Below, piece by piece: positions 1 to 10,153 of a DNA stretch of 45,599 bases (the first letter of the stretch is position 1; each line of letters opens with the position of its first letter). Made by a program: the position numbers and the translations under genes. Below the pieces are notes generated by a model. That model did no database searches and was not told the DNA's origin. It saw only the letters and a list, made by a program, of their open reading frames with translations. The stretch is from Chara braunii (taxonomy: Eukaryota; Streptophyta; Charophyceae; Charales; Characeae), in the NCBI GenBank assembly GCA_003427395.1, contig BFEA01000008.1, positions 2,404,743-2,450,341 on the forward strand, written 5' to 3'.

Positions 1-655
1 GACAAAATTAAATATGGGTCAAATTGCGGCCGCGATCTATTTTGCAGTTGGAATGATTTTTAAAAATTTATTGGCCCAGGCATGGCTGAGTGGCAAAAAT
101 GGAAAATGTGCCGAATCGATGCGACGATTATTTCGCAGTGTAAATGATTTTTTTTTAATTTTCTATTATTATTTCTGGAAAGAACACGACCTTATCTATG
201 GATTATCAAAATTTCAGATTTTTGTGCTGTTAGTTCGAGCACAGAAAATCGCCAAAGTTGCCTCTTGCAAAACGCCTATTTCGTTGTGCCTGACCTCCCT
301 GTTTTGAGAAGACGGGGCTCAATGCCTGGGCCTGAGGGCGCTTTTGCAGTTCACATGGCCTCCCTTCTTTTTGGGGTCCGCTTCTATCCGGGGTCCGGTC
401 CAACGCCCCCCACTTCTTTTTGGGGTCCAGTTCCACCCGAGGAACGGTCCTTCCTTTTTCCAAAAGTCCCGGTTCTAGAAGAGCTAGTTGTAGGTAGTCC
501 GCAGTTTTGCCAAGGACCGGTCCCCCAAAGTTTTTGGCTCCCTCTGAACCCACTTTGCGTCCTGGTCACCCGCCATCGAAAATGCGACACCTTGACACAG
601 ACGCGGAAGCACACTATACCGCAACCTAAGGGCTGCGAATTCTCGTATGACAACT
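1..655. other. Unassigned sequence, no gene seen
   Basis: Short open frames exist on both strands but none shows a recognisable domain. Around 365-430 the phrase tctttttggggtcc occurs twice about 50 bases apart, an imperfect short tandem duplication in a GC-rich block. Nothing else can be supported. Confidence 0.4.
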
Positions 656-779
656 TTTAGCGTCTAATCCCACAGTACTTACAGTTAGTAAAAAGTTGCG
701 TTTTGGCGGATCTCACAATATTCCGATTTCGTAGGAGGTCCCGATAGCTTCGGAAGCGAGTGGAAACACTTGTAGTCGT

Positions 780-1095
780 GGCGGGTAGAGAATGAATGGC
801 GCCGAAAAAGCTGAAGGGAAAATGCAAGACATCTCGGTCGTACCCTGCCGCGAAAAAGAAGGGGCACTTTTCTATTTTTTTTCGTGAAATTGTATGTGTC
901 GGTTTCGGTGGGCTGGTTTGTCCGTGGTTTGGTTTGCCGTGTGGCACGACATAGGAGGTCCCGGTAGTGTCCGTGCAAGTGGACCGTTTTCCAACCCCCA
1001 AATCAACCTGCCCATCGAAAACCGTCGAAACCACGTTGTCGAGTGTATCGCCTCCCGTCTTTTTGCAAAGCGAGGGAGCCCTCCCGACTATGTCG
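780..1095 (-). repeat. Dispersed repeat, inverted partner of 5283-5462
   Basis: Read on the minus strand, about 1090-1036 matches 5297-5352 closely, sharing the phrase gctttgcaaaaagacggga, and about 870-785 matches the stretch after 5380. The two copies lie in opposite orientation about 4.3 kb apart. This copy has roughly 100 extra bases between the two matching blocks. They may be the ends of one degraded element or two independent insertions; no reading frame settles this. Confidence 0.55.
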
Positions 1096-1199
1096 CACAA
1101 GAGTTAAAACAAAAATATAACTGAGAGACAACTTAGGACAATGCATAAATAGTCCCGCGAACCACCGAGACGGACGCAGTTGCATTGTCCCTTCGCTCT

Positions 1200-1500
1200 A
1201 GCCGGGTGCGCCAGTTGTACATCCCACGGTCCCTTACGACAGGATAGGTTTTCGCGGGGCACATCCTACCTTCCCTAAGGGGCTGTCACCACCCTCAGGG
1301 GTATATCCCTACCGAGCTACTGACCCACGTGCAAAAAACTTTTACATGCAATTGCATAGGTAGGTCAGCCGAGAGCGTTTGCTCGCTCGCTCGAGTATAG
1401 GTACGCTTGGTTAACGCCAAGTGGACCCGAACGTTGTCCGTCTCTTGGGGCGCTGATTTCCTAGGTACGAACGAACGTCGGTCGACTAGGACGGTCTCAA
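1200..1500 (+). repeat. Diverged direct copy of the repeat at 24095-24390
   Basis: Ordered blocks are shared with 24095-24390: acgacaggatagg, a ctgtcacc block, a tatatccc..ccgagctac block and gtcggtcgactaggacg. In the second copy this sequence lies just downstream of a broken gag-like frame, so this one is probably a detached 3' piece of the same retroelement family. The reverse complement holds a stretch (tagctcagcgggg in the second copy) that fits a Pol III A box, but I found no matching B box. Confidence 0.6.
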
Positions 1501-1559
1501 CCAAACGTGAAACCCACAATATAATCCTAGTCCCTTTATAACTTTCTGACCACAAAATA

Positions 1560-2830
1560 AATAAAATAAATACTCTTTATATCCAATCACACAAGATAGG
1601 ATTTTGACTTGATGAGATGATATGCCAAAGTTATTCTTCCTGGCCTATATGACTAAAAAAACTTTTATTCCGCCGCTTCCAAGGCGGAGGTTCGATACTG
1701 ACGAAAGATTAGGAAGGACAACCTAACCCTTAACTTACGGTTAGGTCTGTCGATACCTATTAAAACGTGCAAGAAATGACTCATGCAAGTAAATTTCACT
1801 GCTACCATGCAGATCAACAAGTGATCTGCTTCCTGGCTGAAGTTTGAACTCTCGATTTGACCACACCTCCGTACCATATGCAACTTGCTTGGAGAAAAAT
1901 ACTACGTAGCGAATAAAAATTTTGTTGGTCGCTTTGCCTCCTGACAATAATTATTCTTTTTGTTCCACGAATGATGAAGTATCAATTTACATCATTAGGT
2001 CATTCAATACAAAACGGCAGTCGATATCGTTGCGCAAAGAGAATCATCACCATCATTACCTACTTCTTCTTGTGGATTGGAGTTTCTTCTGTCTCCGACA
2101 CGTACCTACTATCTAGGAAGTGGTCTTGTGGATACTCCTTCCCCTTGCCCGGGCCCGAAGACTCGGATCTCAGAGGTTGGGCCGTCACCACCGAGTCGGC
2201 AAAGTACCACCCCCGACGAATCGGGTCCACTCCAAGTCGATAACAGGGCCGACTCCGAAAGCATACGAACCCCCGCATTGGATGCTTCCTATAAAGAAGG
2301 ACTGTGTTCGCCATTAGTAGGTTTCTTTTACTCTTATTGCTCATAAGTTTTGGGTAACTTGGATGAAAAAGAAACTGAAGAAGATAGATAACGAGGATCA
2401 TTTGGACAGGTATAGGTAGATAAGGTCATTCGAGATAGAAAAAGTCAATCATAAGGAGAAAGCTAAATCCGTTTGACCTTATTTGCTTTATTCCAATCGA
2501 ATTCATTCTGTGGTGCACACAGAATTAAAGTTTCTTAAAAACATCGAATCCTTTTTGACGGGCAGGCAGGTGAGAAGTAAAGAAAAAACAATCATTTTCT
2601 CTTTTCCCCAACATGCATAATCAATCTCCTTTGCAAACATCCTTCTACCTACCCGCACAACACTTAAAAAAAAAAAGTCCAAGAGAAAACTAGTGCATTC
2701 TCATACTAAAGTCATACTTCCTCATTCACATGCATGACTCGCACAACTTCTCTTTACCTTTCCAATGAACATTCAACGAACAGGGTCAAGCAAAGTGTGG
2801 GTTCACATAGGTGTGAAGGGAAAGCTGAGT
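1560..2830. other. Unassigned sequence, no gene seen
   Basis: AT-rich to mixed sequence with only short shadow frames on both strands. Small local palindromes occur, for example tccgcc/ggcgga near 1670. No protein domain, RNA gene or repeat copy elsewhere in the window was recognised. Confidence 0.35.
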
Positions 2831-3179
2831 CAACCAACTGACCGACTGACCTCGAGTGAAGTTTGGTCCGGCCCACTCAAAAAGACCGTATAGAATCACG
2901 CCGCTTGACGAGAAGGTCGTCACAACAAGTCGTCAGCAACGTGACCTACACCACTCCCCAAAACGATCGCTTGCCGCGACACCCTCTCAACACACAATCA
3001 CCTCTACAACGTGACATCGTCTCAAGGCCGCTGTCACCCGCCTCCAATATCACCGCGTCACTGCGGCGCCACACTCAAGCCACTTCAAAACGCACTACCA
3101 TTTTAGCAACACCTTCCTTGCGTAAATGCCCAACCACCGCTTTGTGTAGTCAGTGCAAAAATACTGTTGCCACCGCCGT

Positions 3180-3530
3180 AAAAAACCGGCAGCGCTTCCG
3201 CACCATTACCATTAAGACCAGGGCTGTCGCCGCAGAAATCCGGCAGCGCTTTCGCACCACTGCCATTAAAACCAGGGTTGCCGCCGCAGAAATCCGGCAG
3301 CGCTTCCGCACCACTTTCAAAATCTCAGTATCGTTGCCGCAAACAATCGGCAGCGCTTCCGCGTCACCGCCAAAAAACAGGGCTGCCGCCGCAAAAATCT
3401 GGCAGCGCTTTCACACCACTACCAAAATCTCAGTGTGGTCGCCGCAAAAATCGGCAGCACTTCCGCGTCAAAACCGAAATCTCAGTGTCGTCGCCGCAAA
3501 AAATCGGTAGCGCTTCCGCGTCACCGCCAA
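3180..3530 (+). repeat. Minisatellite, about 7 copies of a ~54-bp unit
   Basis: The phrase cggcagcgcttccg recurs near 3186, 3240, 3294, 3349, 3403, 3450 and 3505 with small changes, giving a period of about 54 bases. The 54-base period keeps one frame open, which makes a 215-codon Arg/Ala/Thr-rich frame over 2863-3510. That frame is best explained by the repeat and not by a gene. Units differ by point changes and short indels, so the array is old. Confidence 0.85.
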
Positions 3531-3594
3531 AAAGCGCCGCCGTTGCAGTGCCGAGCGAACAGCGTCACCCAAAGTCACTCTAAAATGGTTGTCG

Positions 3595-3745
3595 ACGCTG
3601 CGCAAAAAGGGCAGAGTCTCCCCTGCAGCACTTGCCGATAACCTACCGCCGCCGTGCAAAATGGGCAGAGTCTCCCCTGCACCGCTTGCCGAGGACCTGC
3701 TGCCGCCGTGCAAAGTGGGCAGAGTCTCCCCTGCACCGTGCAACC
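3595..3745 (+). repeat. Minisatellite, 3 copies of a ~57-bp unit
   Basis: The phrase gggcagagtctcccctgca occurs three times, starting near 3609, 3663 and 3717, joined by a similar linker with ttgccga and gccgccgtgca. It sits directly after the 54-bp array and shares its gccgccg texture, so the two may have a common origin. Confidence 0.85.
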
Positions 3746-3983
3746 CGGTGGCTATGACAACCTCTCCTTTCCTCTCTCACTGCAGACCTTCACTCCACTC
3801 CTCCTCTCACTCGCTGCCCCTCAGCACTCTGGCAGCATAACGCTGCTTTCCACTCCACACTCAATTAGAATGTGGGCAGCACCTCAACTGAGTGAGGATG
3901 CTGCTGGCCAGCCCTGCTTTTATAGCTGGGCTGGAGTGGTGGGCAGCCACTTGAGGCTCAACCAAAAAAACGGGGCTGAGCCT

Positions 3984-4975
3984 AGCCCTCGATCTGAACT
4001 TCAATCGAGGGCTGAGAATCTTGATGTTCTACTAGGAACATCACGTCCCTGGCTTTGGCTATGCACCGGGCCGCCACCCCAGGCCAGAGGCAGTTGCAAA
4101 TGGCTGAACCCCTGCAACAGTCTGTTGTACTGAACAGACTGTTGTCACTTCAGCATCCAGAGGCTTCCAAACCCTGAACCTGGCCTACGACCACGCGACA
4201 TTTCTCCTTCCCTTTTTCTTTCCTTCTTCCCCCTTTTTTTTCCTACTTTTTTTTTTTTTTCACCTCCCTTTGAGACCCCTCGTTCTTCTGTGAGGGGGGG
4301 ACAACCCAATGCTCAAACGAACGGTCGCCCTCCCCCTTGTCATTGCACAGAGTCGAACTAGAGTCACCCTTAACAGGGTTTTCTTCTCCTCTGCTCCGCG
4401 CGCCGTACCTGGATGCTAACAGCGCCAGGTCCAGGCGCGCTGCGGCTGATGCAACCCGTTCCTAAGAACGAATGGGTGCAACAACAACCTATAGAAAAAG
4501 AAAAAGAAAAAAAAATACCAAAAATAAAAGAGAAACCCTACCTTGAGCAAGTGAACAGGCTGCCCGTTGAACACAGGCGCCTACTCCCCCCGCTACCAGT
4601 TCGTTGAAAAGAACGGGTGCATAATGGGACGTTACAACAATGAGGGTGGGGGGATAGCATGTGGTTGTGTATATTTTCATGTTTTAGCGGTAGATTCATT
4701 TGATTTTGGCCAGACTGTCGAGGTTCAGCCTCCTGATGAGTCGGTGGAAGTCCGACGAAACAGTCTGGCTTAGTCTCTTCCCCCCCCCTTCCTCTCTCTC
4801 ACCCATAGGTTCCCCTCAACGCGCCTGTATCTGGTACTGCAAGAGTGCCAGATTGAGACGCTCTTCCTGAAGATTGCAGCTCGTTTCTATAACGAACGGG
4901 CGCAGCCTTCTGAACGAGGGGTCATAAGGAATAAGAGGAAAAAAAAAAAAAAAAAATCTAAAATTTTAAAAANAA

Positions 4976-5009
<34 letters not shown>

Positions 5010-5203
5010 CTTACCTTTTGCAGAAAATTGTCACCCGTTTCCACGGGTGATTGTCAAGTTAACTAGGGCTTAAAACGCCCTAGTCACTTCACAGTGCGTC
5101 ATCAAACGCTCCTGATGTTTTTTTTTTTTTTTTTTTTTTTTTTCCCCTCCCCCCCTCCATTGGCTAAACCAATGGTCACGTCTAATCGTGGCATGCCCAC
5201 GAT
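3984..5203 (+). other. Field of short perfect hairpins around a hammerhead ribozyme
   Basis: At least ten hairpins with 7-12 paired bases and loops of 4-10 bases lie in 1.2 kb. Stems seen: 3984-3993/4004-4013, 4022-4029/4036-4043, 4115-4126/4133-4144 (12 bp), 4398-4404/4434-4440 with inner 4407-4412/4425-4430, 4829-4838/4844-4853 (one G-U), 5031-5038/5043-5050, 5062-5069/5077-5084, 5157-5163/5169-5175 and 5185-5191/5197-5203, plus the ribozyme at 4708-4770. Long A and T runs (about 4939-4956, 4979-5007, 5119-5143) lie between some of them. No protein frame fits. It may be a highly structured non-coding element; its ends are not clear. Confidence 0.6.
4708..4770 (+). ncRNA. Type III hammerhead ribozyme
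   Basis: Every core element of a hammerhead ribozyme is present. Helix III is 4709-4717 with 4761-4769, nine Watson-Crick pairs plus a G-U at 4708/4770. T4718 pairs with A4760, and C4719 is the cleavage-site base of a GUC triplet. Helix I is 4720-4723 with 4729-4732 around loop TTCAG. The conserved CTGATGA is 4733-4739. Helix II is 4740-4744 with 4752-4756 around loop TGGAAGT, and GAAA is 4757-4760. Helix III is the open one, as in plant retrozymes and viroid-like RNAs. Predicted self-cleavage follows C4719. No second copy was found in the window, so a released RNA unit cannot be bounded. Confidence 0.93.
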
Positions 5204-5282
5204 CTATTGAACTACGAACCCAAATGCGAATCCATAAGATTTTTTTTTTATTTTTTTTCCCCGAACATTTCTCAATTTATGC

Positions 5283-5462
5283 GTGTCTTTCTTGAAAGCG
5301 CAGGGGTCTCCCGCGCTTTGCAAAAAGACGGGAGGCGATGCGCTCGACAAGGTGAAAGCTGCGAACGAAACGGGCCAATGGAGTCCCCGTTTTTTTTTAC
5401 GGCCCGACTGGAGCGACCCCAACTTTTTCGTTACTTTTACGGATTCGTCTTCCGTAAATAGA
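5283..5462 (+). repeat. Dispersed repeat, inverted partner of 780-1095
   Basis: Plus-strand copy of the repeat described at 780-1095. It shares gctttgcaaaaagacggga and a following block with a T run and a downstream tttttcg element. It is more compact than the partner. Confidence 0.55.
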
Positions 5463-5649
5463 GTGAGATCAGGCACACTAAGACGCAGTAGGGAACTTAA
5501 GAACAAGCAACGGGGATGGTGAACGAAAGCAAAGGAGTTAAAAAGAAAGAAAAGTAACCAGACCGGGGCGGAAGGAAGTGGAGTATGTTTGTAGGGGAGA
5601 ATTTCGAAACTGAAATGCATTCCCCCCCCACATATAGGGAAAGATGCAT

Positions 5650-6510
5650 CTACGTCGGCACACTTGAGAAATGTTGGCGTGGCTGGTGCAGTTCGACGCC
5701 GGGGAACGCAACATGTGTTAGCCACGAGGAAAAAAGAGGTGGAGACATACACAGTCGGCGCGTGCATAAGACTTTTGAAAACCGGACGTGCGCACGTACC
5801 TGGTCCTCGTGATTGACTACAGAGGCTAACATCTTCAAGTGTTTCGGTGCAACAGCTGACGTCCACTGTTCCCATGTCAATTTGGAGGCTGATACCAGTT
5901 GTGTGCTAGTAATCTGTATGCTGGGCACCGAGGGGGGCAGTGAGCAGTGTCGGGTCGTGTGGTCTGGTCGGTCCTGCCAACCATCATATGCTGCCCAATG
6001 GTTGAGCCATGCACGTACTGCCGAGTCATGATGTTTAAGCAACGACAACACGATCTGTTGTGACACTTCATCTAACTGCCGGATATGGTGTCGATCCTTG
6101 TTAAGGTGTGCAGTGTTTTGACTAAATAGATTGTGTAAACACTGAACAGAGACGCTACGTTTGCTAGAGGTGGTTGCGGCCTGTTGTACGGGCACTGTGT
6201 AGTACTGGGTCATACTTGTACATGCGGCTGCTCCGCTGGTGCGAGCATTTGCGGTACTTTCCGCTAAGATTGTCTGAGTACTGAGTACCAATTGATTGGA
6301 AGGACTCCGTTCGCAGCACGATGGTAAAGCTTGATGGTTGGAAGCATCGGTACTGTTGATGCTGAGGTTCGTGGTGTTTGCATAGGGTTGTTGAATCCTG
6401 CAGCGTGCATGATGCTGTACTACGGCGCATTGTGATGTTGCCAAAATTGCACGACTCATTGCACGACTTCCCACTGCTAGGAAACCGCCACGTTTGGTTG
6501 CGTTTTGCAT
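5650..6510 (-). CDS. Hypothetical protein frame, 286 codons
   Basis: An ATG at 6508-6510 opens an uninterrupted minus-strand frame of 286 codons, one of the longest ATG-started frames in the window. I do not recognise the product. The protein is rich in Ser, Thr, Ala, Gln and His, has Cys residues scattered without a metal-binding pattern, and shows no signal peptide or membrane segment. The first half is low in hydrophobic order; residues near 140-230 (with AWLNHWAAYDGWQ and LTWEQWTSAVAPKHLK) look more like folded sequence. It could be an exon, a gag-like remnant of an unknown element, or chance. Homologous copies elsewhere in the genome with conserved amino acids would be needed to call it a gene. 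Confidence 0.3.
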   Translation of the reverse strand: MQNATKRGGFLAVGSRAMSRAILATSQCAVVQHHARCRIQQPYANTTNLSINSTDASNHQALPSCCERSPSNQLVLSTQTILAESTANARTSGAAACTSMTQYYTVPVQQAATTSSKRSVSVQCLHNLFSQNTAHLNKDRHHIRQLDEVSQQIVLSLLKHHDSAVRAWLNHWAAYDGWQDRPDHTTRHCSLPPSVPSIQITSTQLVSASKLTWEQWTSAVAPKHLKMLASVVNHEDQVRAHVRFSKVLCTRRLCMSPPLFSSWLTHVAFPGVELHQPRQHFSSVPT

Positions 6511-7206
6511 ATGCTCTAAGCATTTTTAGGCTGTGTAGCAGCTAGCTGGTCAAGGGTATTGACGTCGTGGTTTTTGGAAAGTAATCAGGCTTGGTAAGGG
6601 GGAGGTTAGCGCTGCCCTAACAGTCGGTCTGTGTGTGAATTTTGTTTGGTCGTGGTTTTTGCCGACTTACTGCGCGTTTGGGCATCATTAGGGGGCCCTC
6701 AGGCGATGAAAGGTAACAAGGCCTTCTCCTGAGAATTGAGTTTTCCCCCTCCTGCATCTCGAGAGTCTGAAACTTCTCCTTCTATCTCTCTTACTCTAAG
6801 TCTAGTCTTGTTCTGAGAGGAAGGCGACATGCGAGATTGCAACCCATAGGACCGCAGCAAGACTCTGTGGGGAGTCAACCCACCGATTGCTGGAGCTCTA
6901 CCAGAACTCAGGTGGAGTTCTGGAGGCAGGGAACTGAGAGGTAACCTTTGCTTTCCATCTATAAAATCAATATAACCCATATATTTGTCTCTTGTTATGT
7001 TTGACTAAGTATACTGCGTGTACCCTTACTTTGACTTTGAGTTTGACTGTCAATATTTAAACCGGACTTAAATAAAAGAATATATGGGTAATTCAGTTTT
7101 GGTTTTGTTGTCTGACTGAAAGCAGGTTGTGGGATTGCATCTGGGGGAAGGATGGGAGGAAGGCAGTATTGCTTGAGTTTGACTGGGTCAATCAAAGGCT
7201 GGACAA

Positions 7207-7876
7207 GTCTCCATAAGTTTAGGGAGACCCAGTACTATGTTATTTTTGAATTGCTTGGAGAACCAGACATGTTCCATAACTTTGGGTGGTCTAGTTGCTA
7301 TGACTTGCGAGGGTTGAATGATTTGGTTACCTTGTTTATTTTGGGGTTTTCTTAGTTTCTTTTGGTTTCGAACGAGGGGCTCTAAGCATGTTCCATAAGT
7401 GTGGGTGGCTCAACCCCTTCCTGTTTTATTTAAGAGAATAAACCAGGCAGAGGACCAGACATGTTCCATTAGTCTGAGTGGTCTTAGTGCAATGCCTCGC
7501 ACATGTTGAAACCAGAAGCCTATAACTTGACTATCTTTTATTATTATCCTACTTATGAACAGGCTAGTCAGAAAGGGTTTCATAAGTCTGGGTGGTCTGA
7601 CTATAGCTTATCATAAACTGAATAGAGTATTAATTAAGAATAAATTTATGGTACGAAGGAGCAAATTGAATCTCGAGCTAAAGATGATCGGTTCAGTCAT
7701 ATGCTACCTCAAAAGACTAAGTGCAGATAATTATATAAAACTTGGATACTTTAACAGATCAGAGCGACAAGGGTGACCTAGTCATGTGCCGAAGAAAGAG
7801 AAAAGTTGTTGTGCTTGTGTTTGTGTATATTCAATGGTTGAGCTAGACATGTTCCATAGGTTTGGGTGGTCTAGCT
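7207..7876 (+). other. Array of hairpins with a near-constant apical loop (left arm)
   Basis: Six units built on ttccATAAGTTTggg lie near 7207, 7262, 7381, 7456, 7565 and 7841. Paired flanks are seen at 7841-7848/7869-7876 (AGCTAGAC/GTCTAGCT), 7565-7572/7596-7603 (TAGTCAGA/TCTGACTA) and 7262-7268/7289-7295 (one mismatch). The other three are decayed. They correspond in order to the better preserved units of the right arm. Linkers between units are of irregular length and unrelated. Confidence 0.7.
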
Positions 7877-8179
7877 TTATGCCTTATGTAAGCTTGGTAT
7901 AAAGGGACAAATAATTGAACGACTATGAACTATTGTTTGATAAGGTTAACTTTGGGCTGGTGAGAGTACTTACTTTTGTGGTTTGACCTTGCATGTGACT
8001 GAGTGAGATTACTACTCGGTTTGATTTTCAGTTTGATAGGTAGTTGCTTTAGATGCTCGCCACGTGTTAGAGCTATAGGAGTTAGTTTCAATTCCTGCAT
8101 TTTCTGAGCTATTTTTTTTTTTTACTTAGGTCAATTTTTTGCATTTCCTGGGATCTTTTATTATACTTGGTCTTGTATG

Positions 8180-8770
8180 AAGCTTGGTAAGTCACTTTCT
8201 TTACGGGAAGCGCTATCAAAATTTTTACAAAACCAAGGACTTAGTCAAATTTTGACTTTTAAAAAAGTTCAGTTTGTCTAAATTTTATATACGACTTAGT
8301 AAAAATCTGGGAGGTGTCATTCTCTAAAGGGGGTGCTGCCGAAATTTTTGTTAATTCAAGGAGTTGGACAAAATTAGACTTTAGGAAGTCAAAGTTATTT
8401 TCTAGAATTTGAACTTAGCTTTGTATAAATCTTGGAATAACAATTTCTCTACGGGAAACGCTGACGAAATTTCTAAAAATCTAAGAGGTTAGTTGAATTT
8501 TGTCTTAAGCCGAACTCAAGTTTGGCTTCTGAGTTCTTATCCGACTTAGTGTAAATCTGGAAAGTCTACCTTTCGAAAAGAGATGCTGCTCAAATTTTTA
8601 CTGATTCAGAGAGTTGAACAAAATTTAACTTTATAAAATTAAATATTATTTTTGTCTTCATATCCGAACTAGTATAAATTTCGGGGAGATACTTTTCATA
8701 CGGGAAATGCTGCCGAATTTTTTTTAGTTTAAAGAAGATATGTTATATTTTGACAGCTGACAATTCTGAC
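8180..8770 (+). repeat. Five ~125-bp units of two alternating types (left arm)
   Basis: Units carry a conserved core at about 8195, 8310, 8440, 8560 and 8690. Units 1, 3 and 5 have a tacgggaa(g/a)cgct-like core; units 2 and 4 have an aaagggggtgctgcc-like core. The alternation points to amplification of a ~250-bp dimer. The same order is kept in the right arm at 25740-26300. Confidence 0.65.
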
Positions 8771-9345
8771 AATCCACTTTGTATAGAGGAGATTCTGCCA
8801 AAGGTCTACCTTTTCTTTGGGCACTGGCTTAGAGCTAGGCTTAGACTTAGTTTACAGGAGAACCTTAAGTAAAATTGTGATACGAAGATTATTCTCCATG
8901 GACTTATAGGTTTAGCTTGGGGATTGGTCTGTCTTGTCTTACATGTCCTCTTGACCGTTTGATTAAGGATATGGGATACATTCAACTTGATCTCACGATA
9001 ATCATCTTCTGTTATCGCTGATAACAGGTCGGTCCCCGATTCGTCAGTTTACGACTCAACTCTAATTAATCCTAAATACCCGACCTAAAAGGCTTTAGCC
9101 CTGGTGGTTTCTTTTGTTTTATTGAGGTTTTCACCCTGACTTTTATTGAATGGTCATTTAACAAAGGTACTGAGTATTTAATTATGGAAGGTTGGACAAA
9201 GGTTGGGGTCTGCATGACTACAGCAAGGGGTATGAGTATAGAGAATGGTTGAAGTTAACTCCTTGTAGTATGTAGACTTTTGGTTGACTTTTTGATGTGA
9301 TTGCAGGTATGTTCTGTGGTTCGGACTTTGGATTTGACTGCTTGC

Positions 9346-9378
9346 GAATATATATATGTATATATATATATATATATG
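9346..9378. repeat. TA-rich simple repeat
   Basis: Interrupted tata run inside the left inverted arm. The matching position of the right arm (about 25030-25050) has a short tatata stretch, so the expansion is local. Confidence 0.8.
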
Positions 9379-9816
9379 GTTGTGAGGAGTCCCATTGTGA
9401 TTGTGAGAAGTGATCGTTACATATTTATTCCTCACTGTATATATATGCACAACTTATGTTTGGGTGTTCGCATGGCCTAAGGAACCCACACTTAAAGGAT
9501 TAATCGGGGTCGAAGTTGAAAAAGCAAAGGAAATTCTCTCCCTTTACTGATTATTTGCTTTTTAAATATTTATTTGTCGGACGTTGGTCTTGAGCCTGGA
9601 TTCGAGGTCCTTGTCCAGGACATCATCGGTCCTAAACTCTGCATGGAGGGAATCATCAATCGCGCAAAGCCTATTTTCCCTGCCCACCGGGGCACTCAAC
9701 CTAAAGGTCGAAGGTGCTGCGAAGGCCGTAGGGCTGTTCCTTCACCCGTGAAATATCGTGAAAAGATAAACCTTCAAGATACTTCGAGTTTGACACTTGA
9801 GTGTCATAATCGGTAC

Positions 9817-10090
9817 TCGAGCCCACCACGTTTGTTAATACTATCGTTCTAAAAATATTTCAAAGGAGCAAAGCGTACCAACAGCTACTTCCGACATGGA
9901 ACCATGTCCAATCATTCAACATCACAATGATACAAAGTCATTACAAAGAATCAAAAACATTACAATGAGGCAAAGCCTACCAAAGGCTAATTCTGAAATG
10001 AAAAACTGTTCAATCATTCCGACCTCACAATGAAGCAAAGCCTAACATCAACTAATCATATTCAAACGTCAGGGCACACTCTGATTCCTG
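9817..10090 (-). repeat. Subterminal repeats at the 3' end of the Penelope-like element
   Basis: The block 9817-9920 (ccaccacg..gttaatactatcgtt..tttcaaa..gtccaatcattc) matches 14945-15047 in the same orientation. Part of it is repeated again at 9966-10020 and, weaker, after 10026, each with aatgaggcaaagcctacca-like and tcaatcattcc phrases. On the minus strand these lie after the end of the RT frame. Such direct copies at both ends fit the pseudo-LTR or head-to-tail layout of Penelope-like elements. Homology stops at about 9815 where the inverted arm begins. Confidence 0.65.
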
Positions 10091-10153
10091 TCTTAAAAAT
10101 CAAAATGAAGCAACCAACATCGAACAGTCCCGACTTGGCCCCCTATCTAATCA

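Larger units (their letters stand above)
6680..9815 (+). repeat. Left arm of a 3.1-kb inverted repeat
   Basis: This arm matches 24665-27790 read on the other strand along almost its whole length. Matched landmarks include the outer block with tgcatctcgagagtct and ggaggcagggaactgagagg, the ccataagtttgggtggtct hairpins, the ~125-bp tandem units, the 8-bp hairpin 9009-9016/9020-9027, a TA-rich tract, and the inner block ending in the palindrome gacacttgagtgtc. The arms have diverged by many point changes and indels, so the duplication is old. No long protein frame exists in either arm, which suggests a non-coding element such as a long LTR or a non-autonomous element, present twice in opposite orientation. 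Confidence 0.8.

Noticed and set aside
2863-3510. 215-codon Arg/Thr/Ala-rich frame
   Set aside because: It is kept open by the 54-bp minisatellite, whose period is a multiple of three; there is no domain and no start context.
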